From assembly GCF_005768555.2 (NCBI RefSeq), contig NZ_VCHX02000348.1, forward strand, positions 1 through 64,000: a DNA stretch of 64,000 nucleotides. The letters are read 5' to 3'. Shown piece after piece: positions 7,926-16,747 of this stretch. The position numbers were made by a program, and so were the translations under genes. How positions within the stretch are numbered: the stretch's first letter is position 1; each line of letters begins with the position of its first letter. Under the pieces are notes generated by a model. It was not told the DNA's origin, did not search any database, and saw nothing but the letters and a program-made list of their open reading frames with translations. This DNA comes from Streptomyces sporangiiformans. Its GTDB lineage: Bacteria; Actinomycetota; Actinomycetes; Streptomycetales; Streptomycetaceae.

Positions 7926-9713
7926 GTGACTACCCAACGCACCACAGGGCGGCGCAAGCAGGCCGTGGCTGCCGCAGCCGTGGTCGCTGCGCTGCTGTCC
8001 ACGGCGGCGTGCGGCGGCGGCAACGACGACGACGGCGGTTCGAAGAACGGCGCGGCCGGCTACGACGCTGCGAACAACAAGGTCGCGCAGGCCTCGCTCG
8101 CCAAGAAGGGCGGCACGCTGAAGTTCGCCGGTGCCCAGGACGCCGACTCGTGGGACACCACGCGTGGTTACTACGGCATGGCGTGGAACTTCATGCGCTA
8201 CTACAGCCGTCAGCTGGTGACCAACAAGCCGGAGCCCGGTGCCAAGGGCGCCGAGATCACGCCGGACCTCGCCACCAGCACGGCGAAGATCACCAACAAC
8301 GACAAGACGTACACGTACACGCTGCGCGACGGGATCACCTGGGAGGACGGCAAGCCGATCACCTCCAAGGACATCAAGTACGGCATCGAGCGCGTGTGGG
8401 CGCAGGACGTGCTGTCCGGCGGCCCGGTCTACCTGAAGGACGTCCTCGACCCCAAGGGTGAGTACAAGGGCCCCTACAAGGACACGTCCAAGGACAAGCT
8501 GGGCCTGAAGGCGATCGAGACGCCCGACGACAAGACCATCGTCTTCAACCTGCCCGCGGCGAACTCCGACTTCGAGGAAATGCTCGCCATGACCTCGGCG
8601 TCCCCGGTCCGCCAGGACAAGGACACCAAGTCGAAGTACGGTCTGAAGCCGTTCTCCTCCGGTCCGTACAAGTTCCAGTCGTACACGCCGAACAAGTCGC
8701 TCACGCTGGTCCGCAACGAGAACTGGAAGCAGTCCTCGGACCCGGTCCGCAAGGCGTACCCGGACAAGATCACGCTGACGCTGTTCACCAACGCCAATGA
8801 CATGGACCAGCGTCTGATCAACGGCGACTACGACCTGGACATCAACCAGACCGGTCTGTCGCCGCAGGGCCGCACCACCGCCCTGAAGGAGCACAAGGGC
8901 AACCTGGACAACCCGGTCTCCGGCTACATCCGTTACGCGGTCTTCCCGCAGACGGTCAAGCCGTTCGACAACGAGCACTGCCGCAAGGCCGTGATCTACG
9001 GCGCCGACCACGAGTCGCTGCAGACCGCGCGCGGCGGCCCGGTCGCCGGTGGTGACATCGGCACCAACATGCTCCCGCCGTCCGTCCCGGGCTCCGAGGG
9101 CCAGAAGTACGACCCGTACGAGATGGCCGGTGCCAACAAGAAGGGCAACGTCGCCAAGGCCAAGGAAGAGCTGAAGGCCTGCGGCAAGCCGAACGGCTTC
9201 AAGACCACCATCGCGGTCCGCAACAACAAGCCGGTCGAGGTGGCCACCGCCGAGTCCCTCCAGGCGTCGCTGAAGAAGGTCGGCATCACCGTCGACATCG
9301 ACCAGTACGACGGTGCGCAGAGCTCCGGCATCATCGGCAGCCCCTCGAACGTGAAGAAGAAGGGCTACGGCATCATCATCATGGGCTGGGGCCCGGACTT
9401 CCCGTCCGTCCAGGGCTACGGTCTGCCGCTGTGGCACAGCAAGTACATCCTGGAGAGCGGTAACAACAACTTCGCGATGATCGACGACAAGACGATCGAC
9501 GGCCTCTTCGGCGACTACGTCAAGGAGCTGGACGACGCGAAGAAGGAGCAGATCGCCACGGAGATCAACCACAAGGTCATGGAGGGCGGTTACTACCTGC
9601 CCTTCGTCTTCGAGAAGTTCATCAACTGGCGCTCGAACCGGCTGGCGAACGTGTACACGACCGACGGCTACAGCGGTCAGTACGACTTCGTCAACCTCGG
9701 CCTGAAGAAGTAA
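7926..9713 (+). CDS. Peptide ABC transporter substrate-binding lipoprotein
   Basis: An extracytoplasmic family 5 solute-binding protein that captures peptides for the flanking permeases. It is 595 residues. A basic N-terminus (TTGRRKQAV), a hydrophobic segment and the lipobox STAAC put the lipidated cysteine at about residue 29. The family 5 body includes YTYTLRDGITWEDGKPI and VNLGLKK at the C-terminus. The GTG at 7926 is preceded by ACGGAGG. Lysine and asparagine are frequent, as in secreted binding proteins. It lies 61 bp after the first permease gene. Ligand size cannot be predicted; the paralogous BldK importer shows that such systems may also carry signalling peptides. Confidence 0.95.
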   Translation: MTTQRTTGRRKQAVAAAAVVAALLSTAACGGGNDDDGGSKNGAAGYDAANNKVAQASLAKKGGTLKFAGAQDADSWDTTRGYYGMAWNFMRYYSRQLVTNKPEPGAKGAEITPDLATSTAKITNNDKTYTYTLRDGITWEDGKPITSKDIKYGIERVWAQDVLSGGPVYLKDVLDPKGEYKGPYKDTSKDKLGLKAIETPDDKTIVFNLPAANSDFEEMLAMTSASPVRQDKDTKSKYGLKPFSSGPYKFQSYTPNKSLTLVRNENWKQSSDPVRKAYPDKITLTLFTNANDMDQRLINGDYDLDINQTGLSPQGRTTALKEHKGNLDNPVSGYIRYAVFPQTVKPFDNEHCRKAVIYGADHESLQTARGGPVAGGDIGTNMLPPSVPGSEGQKYDPYEMAGANKKGNVAKAKEELKACGKPNGFKTTIAVRNNKPVEVATAESLQASLKKVGITVDIDQYDGAQSSGIIGSPSNVKKKGYGIIIMGWGPDFPSVQGYGLPLWHSKYILESGNNNFAMIDDKTIDGLFGDYVKELDDAKKEQIATEINHKVMEGGYYLPFVFEKFINWRSNRLANVYTTDGYSGQYDFVNLGLKK

Positions 9714-9828
9714 CTACGACCGGCACACCCGCCGTACGGCACGAAAGGCAGGTGAAGGCCGGCGCGGTGTGATCGTGGGCCACCGGAAGACCTCCGGTGG
9801 CCCACGGTCCGCCGCCGGGCCGAGAGCA

Positions 9829-10827
9829 GTGCTCGCTTACCTCATCAGGCGGCTCTTCGCCGCCGCAGTGATGCTGGTGGTCATCATCCTGGTGGTCTTC
9901 TGCATCTTCTTCCTCGTCCCCCGGTGGGCGGGCGTGGACCCGGCCACGATGTTCGTGGGCAAGCAGGCCGACCCGGGGGCCATCGAGGCGGTGCGCCAGA
10001 AGCTCGGCCTCGGCGAACCGATCTTCGTCCAGGTCTGGGAGTTCTTCAAAGGCCTCTTCGTGGGACGCACCTACGCGGCCGGCGGCGATGTGACCAACTG
10101 CGCGGCACCGTGCTTCGGTTACTCCTTCCGTAACGAGCAGGCCATCTGGCCGGTGCTCACCGACCGCTTCCCGGTGACCCTGGCCCTCGCGCTCGGTGCC
10201 GCCGTGCTGTGGCTGCTGTTCGGTGTCGCGGCGGGCGTGCTCTCCGCGCTCAAGCGCGGAACTCTGTGGGACCGCAGCGCGATGGTCGTCGCCCTCGCCG
10301 GCGTCTCGCTCCCGATCTACTTCACCGGCCTGCTGTCGCTGGCGATCTTCAGCTACGGACTCGGCTGGCTCGACGCCCAGTACGTGCCCCTCGAGGAGAG
10401 CTTCGGCGGCTGGTTCGGAGGCATGATCCTGCCCTGGGTCACCCTCGCCTTCCTCTACGCGGCTATGTACGCCCGGATCACCAGAGCCACGATGCTGGAG
10501 GTCATGGGCGAGGACTACATCCGCACCGCGCGCGCCAAGGGCCTGCGCGAACCGGTCGTCATCGGCAAGCACGCGATGCGCTCCGCGATGACCCCGGTCC
10601 TCACCATGCTCGGCATGGACCTCGGCGCCCTGATCGGCGGCGCGATCCTCACCGAGACCACGTTCAGCCTTCCCGGCCTCGGGCAGGCGGTCCTCAAGGC
10701 GATCAGCGACAAGGACCTGCCCGTGATCCTCGGCGTCACCCTGATCACCTCCCTCGCGGTGATCATCGCCAACCTCGTCGTGGACATCCTGTACGCCGTG
10801 ATCGACCCCCGAGTGAGGCTCGCATGA
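9829..10827 (+). CDS. Peptide/oligopeptide ABC transporter permease (DppB/OppB type)
   Basis: Second membrane subunit of the importer. From GTG 9829 it encodes 332 residues starting LAYLIRRLFAAAVM, the classic DppB N-terminus with TM1 directly after it; the frame is open back to 9769, where an alternative GTG has AGGTGAAGG upstream, so the start is uncertain by 20 codons. A large extracytoplasmic loop (about residues 35-105) is followed by five helices. The EAA loop reads YIRTARAKGLREPVVIGKHA. Its stop overlaps the next ATG by 4 bp (ATGA), indicating translational coupling to the first ATPase. Confidence 0.92.
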   Translation: MLAYLIRRLFAAAVMLVVIILVVFCIFFLVPRWAGVDPATMFVGKQADPGAIEAVRQKLGLGEPIFVQVWEFFKGLFVGRTYAAGGDVTNCAAPCFGYSFRNEQAIWPVLTDRFPVTLALALGAAVLWLLFGVAAGVLSALKRGTLWDRSAMVVALAGVSLPIYFTGLLSLAIFSYGLGWLDAQYVPLEESFGGWFGGMILPWVTLAFLYAAMYARITRATMLEVMGEDYIRTARAKGLREPVVIGKHAMRSAMTPVLTMLGMDLGALIGGAILTETTFSLPGLGQAVLKAISDKDLPVILGVTLITSLAVIIANLVVDILYAVIDPRVRLA

Positions 10828-11927
10828 CCGACCTCAGTAAGAGCTCCGGGGCGGCGATGACCGAGCCTGTCGTCAGTGACTCGCCCGCCCCCACCGCCTT
10901 CCTCGAAGTCCGCGACCTGAAGGTGCACTTCCCGACCGACGACGGCCTGGTCAAGTCCGTCGACGGGCTCAGCTTCACGCTGGAGAAGGGCAAGACCCTC
11001 GGCATCGTGGGCGAGTCCGGCTCCGGCAAGTCGGTGACCTCGCTCGGTATCATGGGCCTGCACACCGCCGGCCAGTACGGCAAGCGCAAGGCGCGGATCT
11101 CCGGCGAGATCTGGCTCGACGGCACGGAACTGCTCTCCGCCGACCCCGACCACGTACGCAAGCTGCGTGGCCGTGAGATGGCGATGATCTTCCAGGACCC
11201 GCTGTCGGCGCTGCACCCGTACTACACGATCGGCCAGCAGATCGTGGAGGCGTACCGGATCCACCACGACGTCGACAAGAAGACCGCCAAGCGCCGTGCC
11301 GTGGAGATGCTCGACCGGGTGGGCATCCCGCAGCCGGACAAGCGGGTCGACAACTACCCGCACGAGTTCTCCGGCGGTATGCGCCAGCGCGCGATGATCG
11401 CGATGTCGCTGGTGAACAACCCCGAGCTGCTGATCGCGGACGAGCCGACGACCGCCCTCGACGTCACCGTCCAGGCGCAGATCCTCGACCTCATCCGGGA
11501 CCTGCAGAAGGAGTTCGGCTCCGCGGTCATCATCATCACCCACGACCTGGGCGTCGTCGCCGAGCTGTCCGACGACATCCTGGTGATGTACGGCGGCCGG
11601 TGCATCGAGCGCGGTCCTGCCGAGAAGGTGTTCTACGAGCCCCGCCACCCCTACACCTGGGGGCTGCTCGGCTCGATGCCGCGCCTGGACCGTGACCAGC
11701 AGGAGCGGCTCATCCCGGTCAAGGGCTCCCCGCCCTCGCTGATCAACATCCCGTCCGGCTGCGCCTTCAACCCGCGCTGCCCGTACGCGGACGTCCCCAA
11801 GGACAACGTCACCCGCACGGTCCGCCCCGAGCTGTCCGAGGTCGGCAGCCAGCACTGGGCCGCCTGCCATATGACGCAGGAGGAGCGGGAGCGTATCTGG
11901 ACCGAAGAGATTGCGCCGAAGCTGTGA
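10824..11927 (+). CDS. Peptide ABC transporter ATP-binding protein (DppD/OppD type)
   Basis: First cytosolic ATPase of the importer, 367 residues. Walker A GESGSGKS is at about residues 63-70, the signature is FSGGMRQRAMIAM, Walker B is LLIADEPTTALD and the switch histidine is in IIITHDLG. The C-terminal oligo_HPY segment with CAFNPRCPYAD and a later cysteine is typical of DppD. An internal ATG at 10857 (MTEPVVS) is a possible alternative start. It is coupled upstream (ATGA overlap) and downstream (GTGA overlap). Confidence 0.94.
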   Translation: MTDLSKSSGAAMTEPVVSDSPAPTAFLEVRDLKVHFPTDDGLVKSVDGLSFTLEKGKTLGIVGESGSGKSVTSLGIMGLHTAGQYGKRKARISGEIWLDGTELLSADPDHVRKLRGREMAMIFQDPLSALHPYYTIGQQIVEAYRIHHDVDKKTAKRRAVEMLDRVGIPQPDKRVDNYPHEFSGGMRQRAMIAMSLVNNPELLIADEPTTALDVTVQAQILDLIRDLQKEFGSAVIIITHDLGVVAELSDDILVMYGGRCIERGPAEKVFYEPRHPYTWGLLGSMPRLDRDQQERLIPVKGSPPSLINIPSGCAFNPRCPYADVPKDNVTRTVRPELSEVGSQHWAACHMTQEERERIWTEEIAPKL

Positions 11928-13210
11928 GTGAGAACGCAGAGGACAACGCAGTGAGCATCCCTGCACAGAGCGACGGCGCGGCGAAGGGCGCAGCGAAGGG
12001 CGCGACCCTCACCAAGGACGTCGCCCCCGGCGAGACCCTGCTGAAGGTGACCGGGCTCCAGAAGCACTTCCCGATCCGCAAGGGCCTGCTCCAGCGGCAG
12101 GTCGGCGCGGTGCGGGCGGTCGACGGCATCGACTTCGAGGTGCGCGCGGGCGAGACCCTGGGCGTCGTCGGCGAGTCGGGCTGCGGCAAGTCGACGATGG
12201 GCCGGCTGATCACCCGGCTGCTCGAACCGACCGCGGGCAAGGTCGAGTTCGAGGGCAGGGACATCACGCACCTCGGGGTCAGCGGTATGCGCCCGATGCG
12301 CCGTGACGTCCAGATGATCTTCCAGGACCCGTACTCGTCGCTGAACCCGCGCCACACGATCGGCACCATCATCGGGGCCCCCTTCAAGCTCCAGGGCGTC
12401 GAGCCCGAGGGCGGTGTCAAGAAGGAGGTCCAGCGGCTGCTGTCGGTGGTCGGCCTCAACCCCGAGCACTACAACCGCTATCCGCACGAGTTCTCCGGCG
12501 GCCAGCGTCAGCGCATCGGCATCGCCCGCGCGCTCGCGCTCAACCCCAAGCTGGTCGTGGCGGACGAGCCGGTCTCGGCGCTGGACGTGTCGATCCAGGC
12601 GCAGGTCGTGAACCTGCTGGACGACCTCCAGCAGGAGCTGGGCCTGACGTACGTGATCATCGCGCACGACCTGTCCGTCGTACGCCATGTCTCGGACCGT
12701 ATCGCGGTGATGTACCTCGGCAAGATCGTGGAGCTCGCGGACCGCGAGTCGCTCTACAAGGCGCCGATGCACCCGTACACCAAGGCGCTGATGTCGGCCG
12801 TGCCCATCCCGGACCCCCGGCGCCGGTCCGCCAAGAGCGAGCGCATCCTGCTCAAGGGCGATGTGCCCTCGCCGATCGCGCCGCCGAGCGGCTGCCGGTT
12901 CCACACCCGGTGCTGGAAGGCCACGGAGATCTGCACCAAGCAGGAGCCGCCGCTCATCGAGCTGAAGCCGGGTCAGCAGGTCGCCTGTCACCACCCGGAG
13001 AACGCCGAGGACCAGGCACCGCAGGACACCGTGCTGCTGTCGGCGGCGAAGGAGGCGGTCGAGCTGGTCGCGGTGGGCACGGCGGCCGAGTTGGCGGCGG
13101 CGGAGAAGGCTTCTGAGGCCGCGGTGGAGGAGACCGCTGTGGAGGAGACCGCTGTGGAGAAGAGCGCTGTGGAGAAGAGCAGCGATCGTCCGGAGTCGAC
13201 CGACAAGTAG
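11924..13210 (+). CDS. Peptide ABC transporter ATP-binding protein (DppF/OppF type) with acidic tail
   Basis: Second ATPase of the importer, 428 residues. Walker A GESGCGKS is at about residues 83-90, the signature is FSGGQRQRIGIAR and Walker B is LVVADEPVSALD. The oligo_HPY segment has CRFHTRCWKATEIC. The protein extends about 60-80 residues past the usual end as a Glu/Ala-rich tail built partly from VEETA/VEKSA repeats. Start GTG 11924 overlaps the previous stop by 4 bp. It is the last gene of the operon; a perfect 16-bp hairpin follows 18 bp after the stop. Confidence 0.94.
   Translation: MSENAEDNAVSIPAQSDGAAKGAAKGATLTKDVAPGETLLKVTGLQKHFPIRKGLLQRQVGAVRAVDGIDFEVRAGETLGVVGESGCGKSTMGRLITRLLEPTAGKVEFEGRDITHLGVSGMRPMRRDVQMIFQDPYSSLNPRHTIGTIIGAPFKLQGVEPEGGVKKEVQRLLSVVGLNPEHYNRYPHEFSGGQRQRIGIARALALNPKLVVADEPVSALDVSIQAQVVNLLDDLQQELGLTYVIIAHDLSVVRHVSDRIAVMYLGKIVELADRESLYKAPMHPYTKALMSAVPIPDPRRRSAKSERILLKGDVPSPIAPPSGCRFHTRCWKATEICTKQEPPLIELKPGQQVACHHPENAEDQAPQDTVLLSAAKEAVELVAVGTAAELAAAEKASEAAVEETAVEETAVEKSAVEKSSDRPESTDK
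13121..13180 (+). repeat. Four 15-bp tandem repeats in the 3' end of the DppF-type gene
   Basis: Units at 13121-13135, 13136-13150, 13151-13165 and 13166-13180 follow the pattern GCTGTGGAGGAGACC / GCTGTGGAGAAGAGC. They encode the AVEET/AVEKS tail repeats in frame and look like recent slippage expansion. Confidence 0.85.
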
Positions 13211-13228
13211 GACGCAAGAGCAGTACGC

Positions 13229-13264
13229 GAACGGGAGAGCGCCGATCACGGCGCTCTCCCGTTC
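13229..13264 (+). terminator. Terminator hairpin of the peptide transporter operon
   Basis: Perfect 16-bp inverted repeat (arms 13229-13244 and 13249-13264) with a 4-nt ATCA loop, followed by TTCG. It starts 18 bp after the last stop codon of the operon. Confidence 0.85.
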
Positions 13265-13360
13265 TTCGCGTTGCCGGACGGCGAATGGAGCGGTGTGAGA
13301 TGTCACGCAGCCGAAACACAAAAAGCTACTGCTTAGTAATCTCTGTTGTACGGTTCAACC

Positions 13361-14218
13361 ATGTCAGAAGCAGCTTCCATACAGGCCGTCCGAGCCACGA
13401 TCGGCGACAGCGAGTTCGACCGCGACACCGCGGTCACCCGGCGCGAACCGGGCGTCTACGACATCGACCTGTCCGCCGGCTGGACGATCATCAACGCCGT
13501 CAACGGCGGCTATCTGCTGGCGGTCCTGGGTCGCGCGCTCGCGGACACCCTGCCGCACGGCGATCCGTTCACGATCTCCGCGCACTACCTGACGGCATCG
13601 CAGCCGGGTCCGGCGGTCGTCCGCACGGATGTCGTACGGACGGGCCGCACGCTCTCGACGGGCCAGGCGTCCCTGTTCCAGTACGACGAGGCAGGCCGGG
13701 AGGTCGAGCGGATCCGCGTCCTCGCCTCGTACGGGGACCTGGGGTCCCTGCCCGACGACGTCCGTACGACGGCGAAGCCGCCCACGATTCCGCCCCTGGA
13801 GCAGTGCTTCGGCCCTGCCGACTCGCCCACTCCCGTCACCGGCAGCTCCGCCATCACCGACCGGCTGATGCTCAAGCTCGACCCGGCCACCCTGGGCTGG
13901 GCCCTCGGGGCACCGTCCGGCAAGGGTGAGATGCGGTCCTGGTTCGGGCTTGCCGACGGTCGCGAAGCCGACCCGTTCTCGCTGCTGCTCGCAGTCGACG
14001 CGTTGCCGCCGACCGCCTTCGAACTGGGCCTGTCCGGCTGGGTCCCCACCGTCGAGCTGACCGTGCATATACGCTGCCGCCCGGCGCCCGGCCCGCTGCG
14101 GATCTCTATCACCACCCGGAACCTCGCCGGCGGTTTCCTGGAGGAGGACGCCGAGGTCTGGGACAGCGCGGACCGGCTGGTGGCGCAGTCACGGCAGCTC
14201 GCACGGGTCAGGCTCTGA
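13361..14218 (+). CDS. Thioesterase-family (hot-dog fold) protein
   Basis: A 285-residue protein resembling the TesB-like/4HBT_3 acyl-CoA thioesterases, with two hot-dog modules. The first module contains NAVNGGYLLAVLGRAL and the second carries AVDALPPTAFELG and a typical C-terminal SRQLARVRL. The natural acyl substrate is not predictable. Start ATG 13361 (MSEAASIQ) matches the point where similarity to the family begins; the ribosome site is weak and the preceding 40 bp are AT-rich, consistent with a promoter close to the start. It lies 16 bp before the WYL regulator on the same strand, so the two are probably co-transcribed. Confidence 0.8.
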   Translation: MSEAASIQAVRATIGDSEFDRDTAVTRREPGVYDIDLSAGWTIINAVNGGYLLAVLGRALADTLPHGDPFTISAHYLTASQPGPAVVRTDVVRTGRTLSTGQASLFQYDEAGREVERIRVLASYGDLGSLPDDVRTTAKPPTIPPLEQCFGPADSPTPVTGSSAITDRLMLKLDPATLGWALGAPSGKGEMRSWFGLADGREADPFSLLLAVDALPPTAFELGLSGWVPTVELTVHIRCRPAPGPLRISITTRNLAGGFLEEDAEVWDSADRLVAQSRQLARVRL

Positions 14219-14234
14219 CCGGGATCCTGGGCGG

Positions 14235-15200
14235 GTGAAGTCCGACCGGCTGCTCTCGATCCTCCTGCTCCTGCAGACACACGGCCGTGTGCCCGCGCAT
14301 CAACTCGCCGAGCGGCTGGAGGTGTCGGTGCGCACCATCTACCGGGACGTCGAGGCCCTGTCGGCCTCCGGCGTCCCGGTCTACGCCGAGCGCGGGCGGC
14401 ACGGCGGGATCGAACTGCTCGCCGGTTTCCGTACGGACGTCACGGGACTGACCGCCGACGAGTCCCGCGCGCTGTTCATCCTCGCCGCCCAGGGCGCGCA
14501 CGCCGCGCTCGGTCTCGACGATGCCCTCGGTTCGGCGCTGCGCAAGGTGATGGCCGCGCTGCCCGCGCCGCACCGGCCCGCCGCCGAGGTCACCAGCCGC
14601 CGCATCCTCGTCGACGCCACGCGCTGGAAGGGCGGCCCGCTGCCCGCCGTCGACCTCGACACGCTCCAGGACGCGGTGTTCGCCGACCGCCGGCTGCGGC
14701 TGCGCTACCGCCACAGCGACGCCACGCAGGACAGCACCTACACCGTGGACCCGTACGGGCTCGTCTCCAAGGCGGGCGTCTGGTATCTCGTCGCCGACCG
14801 GCGCGGCAGTCCGCGGCTCTTCCGCGCCGACCGGGTGCGCTCGGCCCGCCTCACGGAGGAACCGGTGAAGCGCCGTTCCGGGGTCGAACTCGCCGACACC
14901 TGGGAGACGCTGCGGCGCCAGGTCGAGGACAGGCCGGGCGGGATCGAGGTGACGGTACGGGTCAGGCGTGAGCGCTTGGGCCTTTTCCTGCGCCTGCACG
15001 GCGGCGCTCTGACCGAGCCGCCCGACGACGACGGCGTGAGCCCATGGGTCACCGCCCGGCTCGCGATCGGAGTCGTCGGCGAGGCGCGGCCGTTGCTCGC
15101 CTTCGGGGACCGGCTGGAGGTGCTCTCCCCGCCGGAGGTCCGGGAGGAACTGGCCGAAGTGGCAGCCTCTGTCACGGAGCTGTACCAGCGGGGGAGTTGA
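14235..15200 (+). CDS. YafY-type transcriptional regulator with WYL domain
   Basis: A 321-residue regulator. The N-terminal helix-turn-helix (about residues 3-55) contains LLQTHGRVPAHQLAERLEVS and TIYRDVEALSASGVPVY, the standard HTH_11 pattern. The middle WYL domain includes VDPYGLVSKAGVWYLVADR at about residues 170-190, and a WCX-type C-terminal extension follows. Start GTG 14235 is close to the preceding thioesterase stop, so the pair is probably an operon. WYL proteins sense ligands or nucleic acids, often in stress or DNA damage; targets here are unknown. Confidence 0.9.
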   Translation: MKSDRLLSILLLLQTHGRVPAHQLAERLEVSVRTIYRDVEALSASGVPVYAERGRHGGIELLAGFRTDVTGLTADESRALFILAAQGAHAALGLDDALGSALRKVMAALPAPHRPAAEVTSRRILVDATRWKGGPLPAVDLDTLQDAVFADRRLRLRYRHSDATQDSTYTVDPYGLVSKAGVWYLVADRRGSPRLFRADRVRSARLTEEPVKRRSGVELADTWETLRRQVEDRPGGIEVTVRVRRERLGLFLRLHGGALTEPPDDDGVSPWVTARLAIGVVGEARPLLAFGDRLEVLSPPEVREELAEVAASVTELYQRGS

Positions 15201-15353
15201 GGGCTGCGCAAGAAGGCGCAGGTCAGGCCGTATGTGTTGGGTCGGCCTTTGCCGTAACCGCAGGCGGGGCACAGCGCGGGCCCAAGTGCGGCCTATGGGC
15301 GGTTGATTGCATGCGGCGTCTCAGAATCCGCTCATCATCCGGGAGTTGCCCTC

Positions 15354-15743
15354 ATGAACCGTGTAAGTCTCGTCCCCGCGGTGGCCGTGCTGGCCCTCTC
15401 ACCCTTCCTTCTGACGGCCTGTGGCTCGGGCGACTCCTCGTCCTCGTCCTCGGGCAGCGGTAACGGCAACGGTACGTCGGGGCAGCAGAGCTGCCAGGCT
15501 CCGTCCGGCGCCCCCAGCGGGGCTCCGTCGGGGAAGCCCAGTGGGGCGCCTTCGGGTGCGCTTACCGGAAAGGCCCCGTCGGGCGCCCCTTCCGGCATGC
15601 CGTCGGGTGGGCCCGGCGGTGGCCCCGGTGGCGGGCAGGGCGGCGGCTGTGGTCCCGGTGGGCAGCAGGGGCAGAACCAAGGCCAGAACCAGGGTCAAGG
15701 CCAGACCCAGGACCAGGACCAGGACCAGCAGGCTCAAGGTTGA
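15354..15743 (+). CDS. Small low-complexity lipoprotein
   Basis: A 129-residue predicted lipoprotein: a hydrophobic signal and the lipobox LLTAC place the lipidated cysteine at about residue 24. The mature protein is almost entirely low complexity: a Ser-rich stretch, about ten PSG/APSG repeats with interspersed prolines, then a Gly-rich block, then a QGQNQGQ/QDQDQDQ tail. No enzymatic domain is visible. The ATG at 15354 is chosen because it directly precedes the signal peptide. Such disordered lipoproteins may act as cell-wall spacers. The repeat-rich DNA is probably variable between strains. Confidence 0.7.
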   Translation: MNRVSLVPAVAVLALSPFLLTACGSGDSSSSSSGSGNGNGTSGQQSCQAPSGAPSGAPSGKPSGAPSGALTGKAPSGAPSGMPSGGPGGGPGGGQGGGCGPGGQQGQNQGQNQGQGQTQDQDQDQQAQG

Positions 15744-15804
15744 CGGGGCCTGCTTGCCGCGGGATGACGAGGGGCGCGTACGAAGGTGTCGTGCGCGCCC
15801 TCTG

Positions 15805-16422
15805 TCACCCGAGCCAGTGGCGGCTGCCGATGCTGATCAGCCGCATCCGGCGGGTCGCCACCCGGGCCACCTGATCCTGCTCCTCGGCGGGCGCCTCCAG
15901 GAAGTTGCAGGCGGTCATCAGCATCTGGTCGACGTACAGACCCGCGAGCATCAGCAGGTCGTCGTCGCTCCATCCGGCCGACTCCGGGTGTTTGGCCAGT
16001 TCTGCCTTCACCTCGCCGGTGAACCTGTCCAGTTGCTCCGCGATCGCGGCCCGGACCTTCTGCACCCCGCCGTTGCGCTCGCGGGCGACAAAACGGATGT
16101 GTGCGGGGTACTCGCGCACATGACGGGCGATCAGGTCGACGGCGCGGTCGATGCGTTCGTCACCGTCGCCGGCCGCGGACACCGTGCCGGCGATCATCGG
16201 GTGCAGGCTGCCCAGCGCCTCCTCGACCAGGGCGACGCCGAGATCCGCCGTCGACTGGAAGTGCCGGTAGAAGGCCGTCGGGGCGACGCCTACGGCCCGG
16301 GTGACCTCGCGCAGGCCCAGACTGCTGAGGCTCTGTTCCTCCAGCAGGCCCAGCGCCGCATCCAGGAGCGCCTGCCGGGTCTTCTGTTTCTTGGCCTGCC
16401 GGACGCCGAGGGTGTGACTCAT
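15805..16422 (-). CDS. TetR-family transcriptional regulator
   Basis: A 205-residue regulator. The N-terminal TetR helix-turn-helix spans about residues 14-58 (TRQALLDAALGLLEE, then GLREVTRAVGVAPTAFYRHF); the C-terminal ligand domain is of the FadR/FabR-like kind seen in regulators of lipid metabolism. It is transcribed divergently from two small membrane-protein genes. The shared 123-bp promoter region carries two matching palindromic sites, one directly next to this gene's start, which suggests autoregulation plus control of the divergent genes. No clear ribosome site precedes the ATG at 16422. Confidence 0.9.
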   Translation of the reverse strand: MSHTLGVRQAKKQKTRQALLDAALGLLEEQSLSSLGLREVTRAVGVAPTAFYRHFQSTADLGVALVEEALGSLHPMIAGTVSAAGDGDERIDRAVDLIARHVREYPAHIRFVARERNGGVQKVRAAIAEQLDRFTGEVKAELAKHPESAGWSDDDLLMLAGLYVDQMLMTACNFLEAPAEEQDQVARVATRRMRLISIGSRHWLG

Positions 16423-16430
16423 GCCATGCA

Positions 16431-16515
16431 GTTAACAACTGTTCTCCGTAAGAGGGAAGCCGGGAGGCGAGTTAGACTGGGAAGTCAGTGAACAGTTGTA
16501 ACCACAACCGTTCAC
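16431..16515. promoter_or_regulatory. Operator pair between TetR gene and small membrane-protein genes
   Basis: A 28-bp palindrome occupies 16488-16515: arms GTGAACAGTTGT and ACAACCGTTCAC flank AACC, with one mismatch. A second, shorter copy, AACAACTGTT, lies at 16434-16443 next to the TetR start. Both share the core ACAAC-TGTTC / GAACAGTTGT. This is the expected layout for an autoregulated TetR with a divergent target. Confidence 0.75.
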
Positions 16516-16545
16516 CGAATATTCGACTTCCAGGAAAGGCATCTC

Positions 16546-16710
16546 ATGCTGTTCCTCGTCGCAGCACTCCTGCTGCTGGGCGTCGTCCTGGGCACCGTGG
16601 CCCACGCGCCGCTCCCCGTCACGGTCGTCGCGAGCGTCGTCATCGGCGTCTGGCTGGCCGTCTTCGCGGTCCGCGAGCGCCGCGGCCGTCGACGCCACAC
16701 CGCCAACTGA
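16546..16710 (+). CDS. Small membrane protein (54 aa)
   Basis: A 54-residue protein with two hydrophobic helices (about residues 2-18 and 22-42, with APLP between) and a basic C-terminal tail (RERRGRRRH). Start ATG 16546 has AGGAAAGG 7 bp upstream. It is the first gene downstream of the TetR operator palindrome and 37 bp before the next small membrane-protein gene. It is shorter than usual annotation cut-offs. Function unknown; possibly part of a TetR-controlled membrane-stress response. Confidence 0.7.
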   Translation: MLFLVAALLLLGVVLGTVAHAPLPVTVVASVVIGVWLAVFAVRERRGRRRHTAN

Positions 16711-16747
16711 CCACCCCGTACCTACAAGCCTGTTGGGAGCAGACCTC

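Noticed and set aside
7905..9572. A 555-codon minus-strand frame opposite the peptide-binding lipoprotein gene
   Set aside because: Shadow frame; the plus strand has a signal peptide, family motifs and operon context.
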